From DATIRA01 sp964553405 (GTDB taxonomy: Bacteria > Pseudomonadota > Gammaproteobacteria > Steroidobacterales > Steroidobacteraceae), in NCBI GenBank assembly GCA_964553405.1, contig CAZKLS010000007.1:1-49856 (forward strand): DNA of 49,856 nt. The letters are read 5' to 3'. The notes below the pieces were generated by a model. That model saw only the letters and a list, made by a program, of their open reading frames with translations, made no database searches and was not told the origin of the DNA. Positions 19,751 to 29,500 of this stretch are shown here, piece by piece (the first letter of the stretch is position 1; the number at the start of each line of letters is the position of its first letter). The translations under genes were made by a program, and so were the position numbers.

Positions 19751-20056
19751 ATGGAACCCGGATGGCCGATCCTCGCCTGGCTCGGTGCCATGCTCGCGGC
19801 CGCATGGTTCTGGCACGACAGCCTCGGGGCCCGCGAACGGGCCAACCTCGCTGCGGAAGAGGCCTGCCGGGGGACCGGCGCCCGGCTGCTGGACGGAACC
19901 GTCGCGTTCCGTGCGCTGCGACCGGTGCGGCTCGCCGGCGGGTCGCTGATCCTGCGCCGCACCTATGTGTTCGACTACACGACGGACGGCGTGACGAGGC
20001 AGCAGGGCTTCGTGGTCCTGACCGGTCAGCAGGTCGACGCAGTGGGGCTGCAGTGA
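19751..20056 (+). CDS. DUF3301-family small membrane protein
   Basis: 101 residues. One N-terminal transmembrane helix (about 5-22, WPILAWLGAMLAAAWFWHD), then RERANLAAEEACRGTGARLLDGTVAFRAL and a beta-rich tail with RRTYVFDYTTDG. This pattern is the DUF3301 family, single-pass proteins with no established function. Starts three bases after cysQ, so probably co-transcribed; cysQ-DUF3301 linkage is seen in other gammaproteobacteria to my recollection. Confidence 0.85.
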   Translation: MEPGWPILAWLGAMLAAAWFWHDSLGARERANLAAEEACRGTGARLLDGTVAFRALRPVRLAGGSLILRRTYVFDYTTDGVTRQQGFVVLTGQQVDAVGLQ

Positions 20057-20117
20057 GTTCGCCTACCCTCCCGGCTCGTACAGGGAGTAAGCTTGGGCCC
20101 CGGTTCCTGCAGCGCCG

Positions 20118-20360
20118 ATGCGTATGCCTCCCGCCATGACGGAAGTTGACGACAACGTCGATACCGAGACCTTTCGGCACGTCGAGCGACTGCGCCAGCT
20201 GCGCATCGAGCACCGCGATCTCGACGACGTGATAAACCGGCTGCAGCTGGACCTCTACGTGGACCAGGTCCAGCTGCGACGCCTGAAGAAGCGCAAGCTG
20301 CTCCTCAAGGATCAGATCGCCCGGCTGGAAAGCCAGTTGATACCGGATCTCAACGCCTGA
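20118..20360 (+). CDS. YdcH-like (DUF465) small coiled-coil protein
   Basis: 80 residues, almost entirely charged helix. The signature HRDLDDVINRL...LKKRKLLLKDQIARLE fits the DUF465/YdcH family of short antiparallel coiled-coil proteins of unknown function. The start could be ATG at 20118 or the internal ATG at 20136; neither has a good Shine-Dalgarno. It ends four bases before the mechanosensitive channel gene. Confidence 0.75.
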   Translation: MRMPPAMTEVDDNVDTETFRHVERLRQLRIEHRDLDDVINRLQLDLYVDQVQLRRLKKRKLLLKDQIARLESQLIPDLNA

Positions 20361-20364
20361 CCCG

Positions 20365-21696
20365 ATGCGGGATAAGCTCCAAGCCGTCAGCGAGGTGACC
20401 GAACGCCTCCTGCAGCCGGCGACGCTCGCGCAGGTGGCCATCGTCGCCGTGATGGTGATCCTCGGCTGGTGGATCGCCGGGCTGCTGCGCCGCCAGTACC
20501 TGAACGACGACCCGGCTCCCGACTCGATGCAGGGCCGCGTGCGCGCGGGCGGCTCGATCATCGCGCCATACGCGCTGGCGCTGCTGCTGGTCGCGATGGC
20601 GGACGGGCTGATGCACGCGATGGGCGTGCCGGCCGGGTTCGTCGACGTCGCGGTGCAGCTCGCCGGACTGTTGATGCTGATCCGCGCCGGGGTCTACCTG
20701 CTGCGCCTGTCGCTGGGCAGCCGCGCCCGCGTCAAGGGCTGGGGCACGCCGATCACGTTCGTGATCTGGGGCTTCCTGGCGCTGCACCTGCTGGGCTGGG
20801 GCGACACGGTGGTCGCGGCGCTGGACGGCATCGGCATACAGGCCGGCAAGACGCGCATCTCGGTGTGGTCGGTCATGAAGCTGCTGGTGACGGTGAGCCT
20901 GTTCGTCGTCGCGGCGGTCTGGGCCTCGCGCTGGCTCGAGCGTCGGGTGCTGAAGCTCGAGGGTCTCGCGCCGAACATGCGGATCGGCCTCGCGAAGTTC
21001 ACCCAGGCGTTCCTGATCGGGCTGTCGGTGCTGGTCGGGCTCAACGCCGCGGGGCTCGACCTGACCACCTTGAACGTGCTGACCGGCGCGATCGGCATCG
21101 GCCTGGGTTTCGGACTGCAGAGCATCGCTGCGAACTTCGTCAGCGGCTTCGTGCTGCTGATGGACCGCTCGATCAAGCCGGGCGACGTGATCAGCTTCAC
21201 CGGCACGACCGGCACGAGCACCGAGGGCTTCGGCTGGGTGCAGGCGCTGCGTGGCCGCTACGTCGTCGTGCGCGACCGGGACGGGGTGGAGACGCTGGTG
21301 CCGAACCAGAACCTGATCACCAATTCCGTCATCAACTGGAGCTACACGGATCCCCGCGTGCGGCTGAAGCTGCCGGTTCGAATCAGTTACCGCGACGACC
21401 CGGAGCTCGCGATGGCGCTGCTGCTGCGCGCGGCCGAAGGTCATCGACGCATCATCCAGGATCCGGCGCCGGTCGCGCGACTGATGCATTTCGGTGATCA
21501 CGGCATCGAGCTGGAGCTTCGGTTCTGGATCGCCGACCCCCACGAGGGCGTGAACAACGTGCGCTCGGACGTCAACCGCGCGATCTGGCGCCGCTTCCGC
21601 GAGCACGGCATCACGATCCCGGTCGCCCAGCGCGAGGTGCGCCTGGAGATGGCGGCTGCGCGGCCCGAGGACCCGTCGCCGGCCCGCGACGACTGA
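20365..21696 (+). CDS. MscS-family mechanosensitive ion channel
   Basis: 443-residue inner-membrane channel that should open under membrane tension. Several hydrophobic helices (about 22-42, 65-85, 92-115, 128-150, 170-190, 208-226) precede the pore-lining helix GAIGIGLGFGLQSIAANFVSG and the MscS beta domain (DRSIKPGDVI, RYVVVRDRDGVETLVPNQNL). The alpha/beta C-terminal domain runs to about 430. An insertion TGTTGTSTEGFGWVQ in the beta domain marks a subgroup larger than MscS of E. coli. The gating ion and regulation are not evident. Confidence 0.92.
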   Translation: MRDKLQAVSEVTERLLQPATLAQVAIVAVMVILGWWIAGLLRRQYLNDDPAPDSMQGRVRAGGSIIAPYALALLLVAMADGLMHAMGVPAGFVDVAVQLAGLLMLIRAGVYLLRLSLGSRARVKGWGTPITFVIWGFLALHLLGWGDTVVAALDGIGIQAGKTRISVWSVMKLLVTVSLFVVAAVWASRWLERRVLKLEGLAPNMRIGLAKFTQAFLIGLSVLVGLNAAGLDLTTLNVLTGAIGIGLGFGLQSIAANFVSGFVLLMDRSIKPGDVISFTGTTGTSTEGFGWVQALRGRYVVVRDRDGVETLVPNQNLITNSVINWSYTDPRVRLKLPVRISYRDDPELAMALLLRAAEGHRRIIQDPAPVARLMHFGDHGIELELRFWIADPHEGVNNVRSDVNRAIWRRFREHGITIPVAQREVRLEMAAARPEDPSPARDD

Positions 21697-21730
21697 GTCG
21701 CAGCGGACGGCCCGCCACGGAGCTCAGCCG

Positions 21731-22156
21731 ATGCCGATCCGGGTCACGCCTACGCTCGCGATCCCCGACGAGCTGCTCGAGTTCCGCCAGGTCCGGGCAT
21801 CGGGCCCGGGCGGCCAGAACGTCAACAAGGTCTCGAACGCGACCGAGCTGCGCTTCGACTCCGCCGCCTGGACCGAGCTGCCGGACGCAGCGCGGCAGCG
21901 CCTCGGGCGCATCGCCGGCCGGCGAATGAGCAGCGAAGGCGTGATCGTCATCGACGCCCAGCGGTTTCGCTCGCTCGAACGCAACCGCGAGGATGCGACC
22001 GGGCGGCTGGTCGCGATGATCCACCGTGCCCTCGAGGAACCCCGGCCCCGGCGTCCGACGCGGCCGACGCGCGCGTCGAAGGAGCGGCGACTCGCCGGCA
22101 AGAAGCGCGACGCCCGGGTCAAGCAAATGCGCGGCCGGGTGCGCGGCGACGACTGA
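21731..22156 (+). CDS. arfB: Alternative ribosome-rescue factor ArfB (YaeJ)
   Basis: 141-residue peptidyl-tRNA hydrolase that frees ribosomes stalled without a stop codon. It contains the release-factor-like catalytic motif SGPGGQNVNKV and a C-terminal basic tail (SKERRLAGKKRDARVKQMRGR) that in ArfB inserts into the empty mRNA channel. The short length, lacking the codon-recognition domains of RF1/RF2, distinguishes it. Last gene of the plus-strand run; a large palindrome follows. Confidence 0.95.
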   Translation: MPIRVTPTLAIPDELLEFRQVRASGPGGQNVNKVSNATELRFDSAAWTELPDAARQRLGRIAGRRMSSEGVIVIDAQRFRSLERNREDATGRLVAMIHRALEEPRPRRPTRPTRASKERRLAGKKRDARVKQMRGRVRGDD

Positions 22157-22206
22157 GCGCACGGCGCCGGCCGCGTAGCTGACCGGCTCGGTCGATGGCG
22201 ACGACG

Positions 22207-22321
22207 GGCCTCCGGGCCCTGGCATCCACCGCCGGGACGCCACGAGCACGTCCCTGTGGGCTCCGCGCGCGACATCCATGTCGCGCGACGGCCCGGCCGC
22301 GGATGCCAGGGCCCGGAGGCC
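22207..22321. repeat. 115-base multi-hairpin palindromic element between convergent genes
   Basis: Two perfect 21-base inverted arms (22207-22227 and 22301-22321; the left begins GGCCTCCGGGCC) enclose 73 bases. Those contain two further hairpins: GGGACG pairing with CGTCCC around 22233-22253, and a 10-base perfect palindrome arm CGCGCGACAT / ATGTCGCGCG at 22266-22287. The fold is a multi-branched cruciform. It lies between convergent arfB and plsB, the usual site of REP/BIME-type extragenic palindromes or bidirectional terminators. There is no T-run and no ORF. Only one copy was seen in this window. Confidence 0.8.
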
Positions 22322-22361
22322 GGACGTCGCAGCCGGCGCGTGCGCCGACGTCAGCGGCGTC

Positions 22362-24821
22362 TCAGCGGTGCACCACCTGCAGGATGCTGTTGCGGATCTG
22401 CTCGGCGAGCACCAGCTGCGCATCGGCGACGATTCCGTCCAGTGTCTCCGGCTCGAAGGCGAGCCGGCCCTCGGGCGTCTGCGAGAGCACGCCGTTCTCG
22501 GTCAGCGCCGCGACGAAGCGGTCGAACAGGGCGCGGTCGAAGAACTCCGGCGACTGCAGCTCGTACAGCAGCGCCATGCGCTGGGCCGTCAGCTGGCACT
22601 GGCGCACCAGCGCTTCGCGGGTGATCCGGCCGCTGCCTTCGCGCAGCAGCAGTGCGACGGTGATGTAGTAGCGCTCGAGGATCGAGACGGTCGCGCGGGC
22701 CAGCAGCGAAAGCTGCACCGCCTCGCTCGACTCCGCCGGCGGTCGCCGCCATTCGGAGCGGTCCTCCGAGGCCGTGAGCAGGCCGTGGTTCAGCAGGTCC
22801 TCTAGCAGCTCGTCGACCACGCCGGGCAGCTCCGCGTCCGTCCAGCGCAGGAAGTACTCGTCCGCGACGTACGGATACACGCGACGCGCCAGTCGGTACA
22901 GGTCGCCCCTGCCGATCACGGAGTTGTTCAGGAACGCGCAGGCCAGCAGCGAGGGCAGCAGCAGCAGGTGCAGGACGTTGTTGCGGAAATAGCTCGTCAG
23001 CACCGACTCTTCCTCGGTCATGTGCACGATCTCGCCGAGCTCGTGCCCGCGCCGCTTCAGGATGCCGAGCGACTCGCCGTAGCGGATCATCGATGCGCCG
23101 TCGCTGCCGGTCACCCAGACCCTCGGGGAATACGGGGCCTGCCGCAGCAGCGATGCATACAGCTCGAGCTGCCGGCAGAGGTCCGCCTCGCCCATGCTCT
23201 GTCGCGGCGTGGCCAGCAGCGCGAGGCCGATCAGGTTCACCGGCGTCACGCAGGCGGCCGCGTTGATCCGGGACATGATCGCGGTCGCCAGCTCGTCGGT
23301 GAGCGGCTTGAGCCAGTCCGGGCGGGAGTCCGAGCTCGAGGGCTCGCGCGTCCACTGCGGCGCGTGCGCACGGATCATCGGGTCCAGCGGCAGCGGCTCG
23401 CCGAAGCTCACGTACACCTTGCCGAAACGGCTGCGCAGCGCGGGCAGCGCGCGCAGCATTCCGAGCACGCTCTCCTTCTCCTTCGGGCGCCCGGACAGCT
23501 CGCCGATGTAGGTGCGCCCTTCGACGAGTCGCTCGTAACCGAAGTACACCGGGACGAAGACCAGCGGCCGCCTCGGCTCCCAGAGATAACTGCGGATCGT
23601 CATTGACAGCATCCCGGTCCGGGGCTGCAGCAGGCGCCCGGTGCGACTGCGGCCGCCCTCGATGAAGTACTCGAGCGAGTGCCCGCGGGCCATCATCAGC
23701 CCGAGGTACTTCATGAAGACCGCCGTGTACAGGTCGTTGCCGGCGAAGCTCCGCCTCAGGAAGAAGGCCCCGCCGCGCCGCAGGAACGAGCCGATCACGG
23801 GCATGTTCAGGTTGATGCCCGCGGCGATGTGGGGCACCGCGAAGCCCTTGTGGTAGACCACGTAGGACAGCAGCAGGTAGTCCATGTGGCTGCGGTGGCA
23901 GGGCACGTAGATGATCTCGCTGCCCTCGTCCACGGACTCGAGGCTCGAGAAGTTGGCGAGCTCGACGCCGTCGTAGAGCCGGTTCCAGAGGCGCCCGAGC
24001 AGGCCGGACATGAACACGATGAACGGGTGGGAGTAATTCGCCGCGATCTCGTACGCGTAGGAGCGCGCCACCTTCAGCGCCTCCCGCCTGCTGAGCCCGC
24101 GCGTCTTCATCTCCTGGCGCACCGCGTCGCGCACGGTCTTGGTCCGCATCACCTGGGCGACGATCGTGCGGCGATGCGAGAGGTCCGGGCCGATCGTCGC
24201 GGCCCGCTGGTTGCGCAACTGCGTGCGGAGCTGGCGCCACAGCCGGCGCGTCGCGCGCTGCGTTCCGCCCGCCTCGCGCAGCGACGCCTGCAGTTCTATC
24301 GCGTCGCCGAAAAGTATCAGCAGGTTGCGGCCGTTCAGCAGCAGCGAGAGCAGCTTGCGGAACCGCCCGCCGATGTCCCAGTCCTCGGCGATCATCAGGC
24401 GGAACCAGGAGCGCTCGCGCCCGGGTGCGCGGCCGAAGAACAGGCTGACCGGCACGAGGTCCGCGTCGAAGCCGGGGTCCTCCAGCCCTTGCTGTGCGAG
24501 CTGCCGCAGCGGCTCGGACAGGCGTCGATCGACCCTCAGGCCGAGGAAGCCGGCACGGCGCTCCAGGAACACCGTGGAGATCTGCTGCCCGGCGCCGGAG
24601 CCGAGCGGCTGCAGCGGAGCGGGCAGCCCGTGCTCGCGGCAGACGTACTCCAGCACCGCCATGTCGACGATGCTGCGCTTCTCCAGCGCATAGACGATCG
24701 GCCGGCCGCGCTCGAGCCGCGCGGCCACATCGTCCGGCAGCACCGAGGGACGCACCCAGAATGCGACGAAGCGGCGGACGACCGGCAGCAGCAGCCGCTC
24801 GAGCGCCGTGTAGCCGCTCAT
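22362..24821 (-). CDS. plsB: Glycerol-3-phosphate 1-O-acyltransferase
   Basis: Membrane enzyme making lysophosphatidate, the first step of phospholipid synthesis (EC 2.3.1.15). It is 819 residues, close to the 807 of E. coli PlsB. Acyltransferase motifs: IYVPCHRSHMDYLLL (catalytic H-x4-D), RRGGAFFLRRSF, YFIEGGRSRTG, and PLVFVPVYFGYE. The start MSGYTALERLLLPVVRRF overlaps the methyltransferase stop by four bases (ATGA), implying coupling. Its stop lies about 40 bases from the palindromic element. Confidence 0.97.
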   Translation of the reverse strand: MSGYTALERLLLPVVRRFVAFWVRPSVLPDDVAARLERGRPIVYALEKRSIVDMAVLEYVCREHGLPAPLQPLGSGAGQQISTVFLERRAGFLGLRVDRRLSEPLRQLAQQGLEDPGFDADLVPVSLFFGRAPGRERSWFRLMIAEDWDIGGRFRKLLSLLLNGRNLLILFGDAIELQASLREAGGTQRATRRLWRQLRTQLRNQRAATIGPDLSHRRTIVAQVMRTKTVRDAVRQEMKTRGLSRREALKVARSYAYEIAANYSHPFIVFMSGLLGRLWNRLYDGVELANFSSLESVDEGSEIIYVPCHRSHMDYLLLSYVVYHKGFAVPHIAAGINLNMPVIGSFLRRGGAFFLRRSFAGNDLYTAVFMKYLGLMMARGHSLEYFIEGGRSRTGRLLQPRTGMLSMTIRSYLWEPRRPLVFVPVYFGYERLVEGRTYIGELSGRPKEKESVLGMLRALPALRSRFGKVYVSFGEPLPLDPMIRAHAPQWTREPSSSDSRPDWLKPLTDELATAIMSRINAAACVTPVNLIGLALLATPRQSMGEADLCRQLELYASLLRQAPYSPRVWVTGSDGASMIRYGESLGILKRRGHELGEIVHMTEEESVLTSYFRNNVLHLLLLPSLLACAFLNNSVIGRGDLYRLARRVYPYVADEYFLRWTDAELPGVVDELLEDLLNHGLLTASEDRSEWRRPPAESSEAVQLSLLARATVSILERYYITVALLLREGSGRITREALVRQCQLTAQRMALLYELQSPEFFDRALFDRFVAALTENGVLSQTPEGRLAFEPETLDGIVADAQLVLAEQIRNSILQVVHR

Positions 24822-25486
24822 CCCGGCAGGTGCCCGACGACCAGCAGGTGACGGTCGGAGACCGTCCTCACCTCGAGATCACCGAGGCCGCTGGCGCCGA
24901 GCTGGGCGAGGACTTCACCGGGCTCGAAGGCGGCCAGCAGCGAATTGTGGAAATCGCGCCGCAGCACCTCGGGCTCGCCGGCTGCGTAGGTCTCGACGAT
25001 GTCCAGGGCGGCCTGCGGCGACGGCGGCCGGAACAGGTCCATCACCAGCACCGCGGCGCCCGGTCGGCCCATCGCGCGGATGCTGCGCCACAGCACCTGC
25101 GGGTCGTGCAGGTGGTGCAACAGGCTGTTGCTGACGATGGCGTCGTAGGCCGGCAGCGGTACCTCGCAGCCCGGAAGCAGTCCGCGCAGGAACCGCACCC
25201 GCGGCGCGAGCGCCGGGCTCAGCGCCAGGCGATCCCGGGCGCAATCGAGCATCGCCTGCGATCCGTCGAGCCCATGCACGTGCACCTCCGGCAGGCGCGC
25301 GGCGAGGCGCAGTGCGATGTCGCCGGGTCCGCAGCCCAGGTCGAGGATCGTGCCGCGGTCGAACACGGGGAACCTGCCGAGGAACAGTTCCACGAAGCGC
25401 TCGTTCGGCTCGGAGAAATCCGCGGCCGCGTACGCTCGGGCCTGGTCGAACTCGTCCATGAGCTCGGGTTCGGGAATTCGCTGCAT
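24818..25486 (-). CDS. Class I SAM-dependent methyltransferase
   Basis: 222 residues. It has a Rossmann core with LDLGCGPGDIALRLAARLP (motif I), HGLDGSQAMLDCAR (motif II), SNSLLHHLHDP and AVLVMDLFRPPSP. The upstream helix MQRIPEPELMDEFDQARAYA contains the YxxxDFSEPNERFV lead-in. The substrate is unknown; proximity to plsB suggests nothing firm. Its last four bases overlap the plsB start codon. Confidence 0.88.
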   Translation of the reverse strand: MQRIPEPELMDEFDQARAYAAADFSEPNERFVELFLGRFPVFDRGTILDLGCGPGDIALRLAARLPEVHVHGLDGSQAMLDCARDRLALSPALAPRVRFLRGLLPGCEVPLPAYDAIVSNSLLHHLHDPQVLWRSIRAMGRPGAAVLVMDLFRPPSPQAALDIVETYAAGEPEVLRRDFHNSLLAAFEPGEVLAQLGASGLGDLEVRTVSDRHLLVVGHLPG

Positions 25487-25525
25487 CGGCGTGCTGCGCT
25501 GGTGGCGGGGCCGGGCGTGTTCGCG

Positions 25526-25783
25526 TTACTCGGACCGGTTGCCTTCGGACTGCTCGATCGCGGCGTCGAGCTCGCCCTTGCGGCCCAGCGTCAGGTCCTC
25601 GACCGCCCGGGCCCTGTCCTGGGTCTGGATCATGTCGTCGAACACGGTCTCGTCGGTGTCGCGGCCCTTCTCGCGCGCGGCCTCCTTGTCCTCGGCGGCC
25701 TCGGGCACCGGGGCGCCGCAGGCCGCGAGGACGACCAGCGCCAGGCCGGTCGTGGTCAATCGAGTGATCTTGCGCATGCGCAT
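25526..25783 (-). CDS. Small lipoprotein, function unknown
   Basis: 85 residues with a lipoprotein signal peptide (ITRLTTTGLALVVLAAC; lipobox LAAC) followed by a short, highly charged helix-rich tail (EDKEAAREKGRDTDE, DAAIEQSEGNRSE). Such small charged lipoproteins are common in the envelope but are not assignable to a family. ATG at 25783 is preceded by GGGGATGCGC. It is between the alpha/beta hydrolase and the methyltransferase on the same strand. Confidence 0.7.
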   Translation of the reverse strand: MRMRKITRLTTTGLALVVLAACGAPVPEAAEDKEAAREKGRDTDETVFDDMIQTQDRARAVEDLTLGRKGELDAAIEQSEGNRSE

Positions 25784-25847
25784 CCCCGCAGAAGTCCCCG
25801 GCGGATCTTAACCGATCGCCGGGCGGGGATTCGGCGTCTCGCGCGGG

Positions 25848-26363
25848 CTATTTCCCGAGTTCGTCGATCGAGAACAGGAAGTACGCGAAATAGTGGTTGA
25901 TGGCGCGGATCTGGTCGAGCAGCCTGTGGTCGGAGTCCAGCACGTGCAGCGTCGCCTTCTGCTCGCGGGCGAATCGGAAGCTGTTCTCGACCGGGATCAC
26001 CTCGTCACGCCAGCCGTGCACGATCGTGGTCGGGCAGTTCGCCGGGCGGGGGCTGAACGTCTCGTACCCGGGCATGTACAGCGCCGGTGCGAGCAGGAAC
26101 ATCCCCCGCGCCTGCAGCAGCGACGAACCGGCGACGGACACGTATCCGCCGAGACTCGAGCCGACCAGCACCAGCGAGCCGCGCAGGTCCTTGCAGAAAG
26201 CCAGCAGCCGCGACATGCGCGCGTGCGGATCGTCGATTCCCCGGTAGTCGACCGACTCGACCGTATAGCCTTCCTCGCGCGCGATCTCGGCCATCGCGGC
26301 GATCTTGCTGCCCCAGGGCTCGCTGTCCCGGCCGTGCGAGAACACGACGTAGCGATCGGTCAT
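25848..26363 (-). CDS. Alpha/beta-hydrolase fold protein
   Basis: 171 residues. HGRDSEPWG near the start, the nucleophile elbow GSSLGGYVS, a downstream HGWRDEVIP (acid region) and DSDHRL (histidine) fit a small esterase-like hydrolase of the YqiA/RsbQ-size class. The substrate is unknown. I chose ATG at 26363 (GAGGGA upstream); an ATG at 26375 is possible, and the open frame further upstream overlaps the divergent 5-oxoprolinase start and is not conserved-looking. Confidence 0.82.
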   Translation of the reverse strand: MTDRYVVFSHGRDSEPWGSKIAAMAEIAREEGYTVESVDYRGIDDPHARMSRLLAFCKDLRGSLVLVGSSLGGYVSVAGSSLLQARGMFLLAPALYMPGYETFSPRPANCPTTIVHGWRDEVIPVENSFRFAREQKATLHVLDSDHRLLDQIRAINHYFAYFLFSIDELGK

Positions 26364-26539
26364 TTCGATTCCCATCCCTCGCGTTTCGCCACTTGCACGC
26401 ATGATAGCCGCCGGCGAGGCGGCTTTCCGGTAACAGTTCTCAACGCAGGACGGACCGGCCGGTTCCGTCCGGCGGCCTCGCCCCGCAGGCGTCGTACCGG
26501 TCGTTGCCGCTGCCCGCCGCTCCGTGCGAGAGTCCGTCG

Positions 26540-29500
26540 ATGCACGCAGGTCCACGGTCAGCCGGCTGGCGTTTCGCGATAGACCGGGGAGGCACGTTCA
26601 CCGACATCGTGGCCTGGGGTCCCGACGGCTCGCTGCACACCCACAAGGTCCTGTCCCGGGATCCCGGTCACCCGGGGGACCCGGCGCTGCGCGGGATGCA
26701 GGTCCTGCTCGATCGCGTCGGCGACGGCGCGCCGGTCCTGGCCGTGCGGCTCGGCACGACGGTCGCGACCAACGCGCTGCTCGAACGCAAGGGCGAAGCG
26801 ACGTTGCTGGTGACGACCCGCGGCTTTCGCGATGCGCTGCGGATCGGCTACCAGAACCGGCCCGATATCTTCGCGCGCCGGATCCGGCTGCCCGAGCTGC
26901 TCTATCGCGGCGTGGTCGAGGTCGACGAACGCATCGACGCCCACGGAAACGTACTGCTGCCGCTGGACGCCGGACCGTTGCGAGCCGAGTTCGCTCGACG
27001 CCGGGCGGAAGGCTTCCGGTCGGTCGCGATCGTGTTCCTGCACGGTTTCTCGCATCCGGTGCACGAGCAGCGCGCGGCGGCCCTGGCGCTGGAAGCCGGC
27101 TTCGAGGAAGTCGTGGCGTCCCATGCCGCGGTGCCGCTGCCCGGTTTCATCGCGCGCGGGGATACTGCCGTCGCGGATGCCTACCTGACACCGGTGCTGC
27201 GACGATACATCGGTCGCTTCGCCCGCGAGGTCCGGACCCGGTTCGGCGTGGCCGACGTGAGCTTCATGCAGAGCAACGGCGGGCTCGTGGACGTCGACGG
27301 CTTCCGCGGCGTGAGCGGCGTGCTGTCCGGGCCGGCCGGAGGCGTCGTCGGGCTTGCCGCTGCAGGCACAGCGGACCGGCCGCGCCTGCTGATCGGACTG
27401 GACATGGGGGGCACGTCAACCGACGTGAGCATCTACGCGGGCGAGTTGCCGCGTCGCTTCGCTTCCGAAATGGACGGCATCCGCCTGCAGGCACCGATGA
27501 TGGACATCCACACGATCGCGGCCGGCGGTGGGTCGATCCTGCATTTCTCGGGTGGGCGCCTGCAGGTCGGCCCCGATTCGGCGGGCGCGGATCCCGGTCC
27601 CGCCTGCTACCGCCGGGGCGGTCCGGCCACGATCACCGACTGCAACCTGGTGCTCGGCCGCATCCAGCCCGGGTTCTTCCCCAGGGTATTCGGCGCCACG
27701 GGCGCCGAACCGCTCGACCCGGGCGCCTCCCGCGCCCGCCTCGACGAGATCGCCGAGCAAATCCGGCTCGATGGCGGACCGCAATTCACGACCGAGTCGC
27801 TCGCGGCCGCCTTTCTCGGCGTGGCCGTGGCGCGCATGTCGAACGCGATACGCGAGCTGGCGCTGCGCCGCGGCCAGGATCCGGCGCGCTTCACGCTGCT
27901 CGCCTTCGGCGGTGCCGCCGGGCAGCACGCCTGCGAGGTCGCGACGGCGCTGGGCATTCGCGAAGTGCTGCTGCATCCTCTCGCGGGCGTACTGTCGGCT
28001 TTCGGCATCGGACTCGCGACCCGGCGACACCTGGTTCGACGAGGGATCGAGCGCGCACTCGCGGCGGACGGTCTCGAGGCGGCAGCAGGCGCGCTCGAGG
28101 ATCTCGCCGGGGAGGCGCGCGGCGAACTGCTGCGGCAGGGCGTCGCAGCAACCGGCATCGCACTCGAGCAGAAGGTCCAGCTGCGGTTCGCCGGGTCGGA
28201 CACGACGATCGAGGTTCCGTGGCTCGAACGCGATGCGCTGCTCGGCGAGTTCGAGTCTCGTCATCGCAGCCTCTACGGCTTCCATCACCGGGGTGGCGAG
28301 GTGATCGTGGCTTCGGCGTCGGTCGAGGCCGTCGAGCAGCAGGACCCCGTCCGCGGGACCGTGCCGGCCCGGGAGCCGGACGGTGCCGCCGCAGGTGGCC
28401 GCGCCCGCGTGTGGATGGCGGGCGAGTGGCTGGAAGCGCCCGTGCTGGACCGGCACTCGGTGCCGCAGCGAGGCGCGATGGCAGGACCGTCGCTGCTGGT
28501 GGGCGGCGGATCGACCGGTCTGATCGCGAGCGGCTGGACGGCCCGGCCTGCCGCGGACGGGATGCTCGAGCTGACGAGAGCGAGCCCGCCGTACGACGAC
28601 GCGGCCGGCGGCAGCGCCGGCGTCGACCCGATGCGGCTCGAGGTCATGAACGGCCTGTTCATGCACGTCGCGGAACAGATGGGCGTCGTGCTGCAGCAGA
28701 CAGCCAGCTCCGTCAACATCAAGGAGCGGCTCGACTTCTCCTGCGCGATATTCGACCACGGCGCCAACCTGGTGGCGAACGCCCCGCACATGCCGGTGCA
28801 CCTCGGATCGATGGGGGCCAGCGTCACCGCGGTGCTCGCGGCGCACGGCACCGACATCCGGCCCGGGGATGCGTTCCTGGTCAACTCGCCGTACGACGGC
28901 GGCACGCACCTGCCTGACATCACCGTCGTCAGCCCGGTGTTCGACGAATCGGAGGCGGGCATCGATTTCTTCGTCGCGTCGCGGGCTCACCATGCCGACA
29001 TCGGCGGGGTCACGCCCGGCTCGATGCCGCCCGACAGTCGCTCGATCGATGAGGAGGGCGTGCTGCTGCCCCCGACCCGGATCGTGCGCGACGGGGTGCT
29101 GGACGAAGCCGGGGTGCTCACGCTGCTGCGATCGTCGCGCTGGCCGGCGCGCAACCCGGAGCAGAACCTCGCCGACCTGCGGGCCCAGCTGGCAGCCAAC
29201 GCCCGTGGTATCCGGGAGCTGGCGCGCGCGGCCCGCGAGCAGGGACGCGATGCGCTGCTCGCCTATATGGGTCACGTGCAGGACAACGCCGAGCAGTGCA
29301 TGCGCGCCGTGCTCCGCCGACTCGAGGGCGGAAGCTTTCGTTACGAACTCGACAACGGGCAGGTCGTCGCTGTCAGCGTCGCGATCGACCGGCAGTCGGG
29401 AACCGCCTCGGTCGACTTCTCGGGGACCTCGCCCCAGCAGTGGAACAACTTCAACGCCCCCCGGGCGGTGACCGTGGCCGCGGTGCTGTACGTCTTCCGC

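Noticed and set aside
26364..26555. N-terminal extension of the alpha/beta-hydrolase frame
   Set aside because: About 64 Arg/Thr/Pro-rich residues without conserved look that would overlap the start of the divergent 5-oxoprolinase. The ATG at 26363 has a ribosome-binding site.
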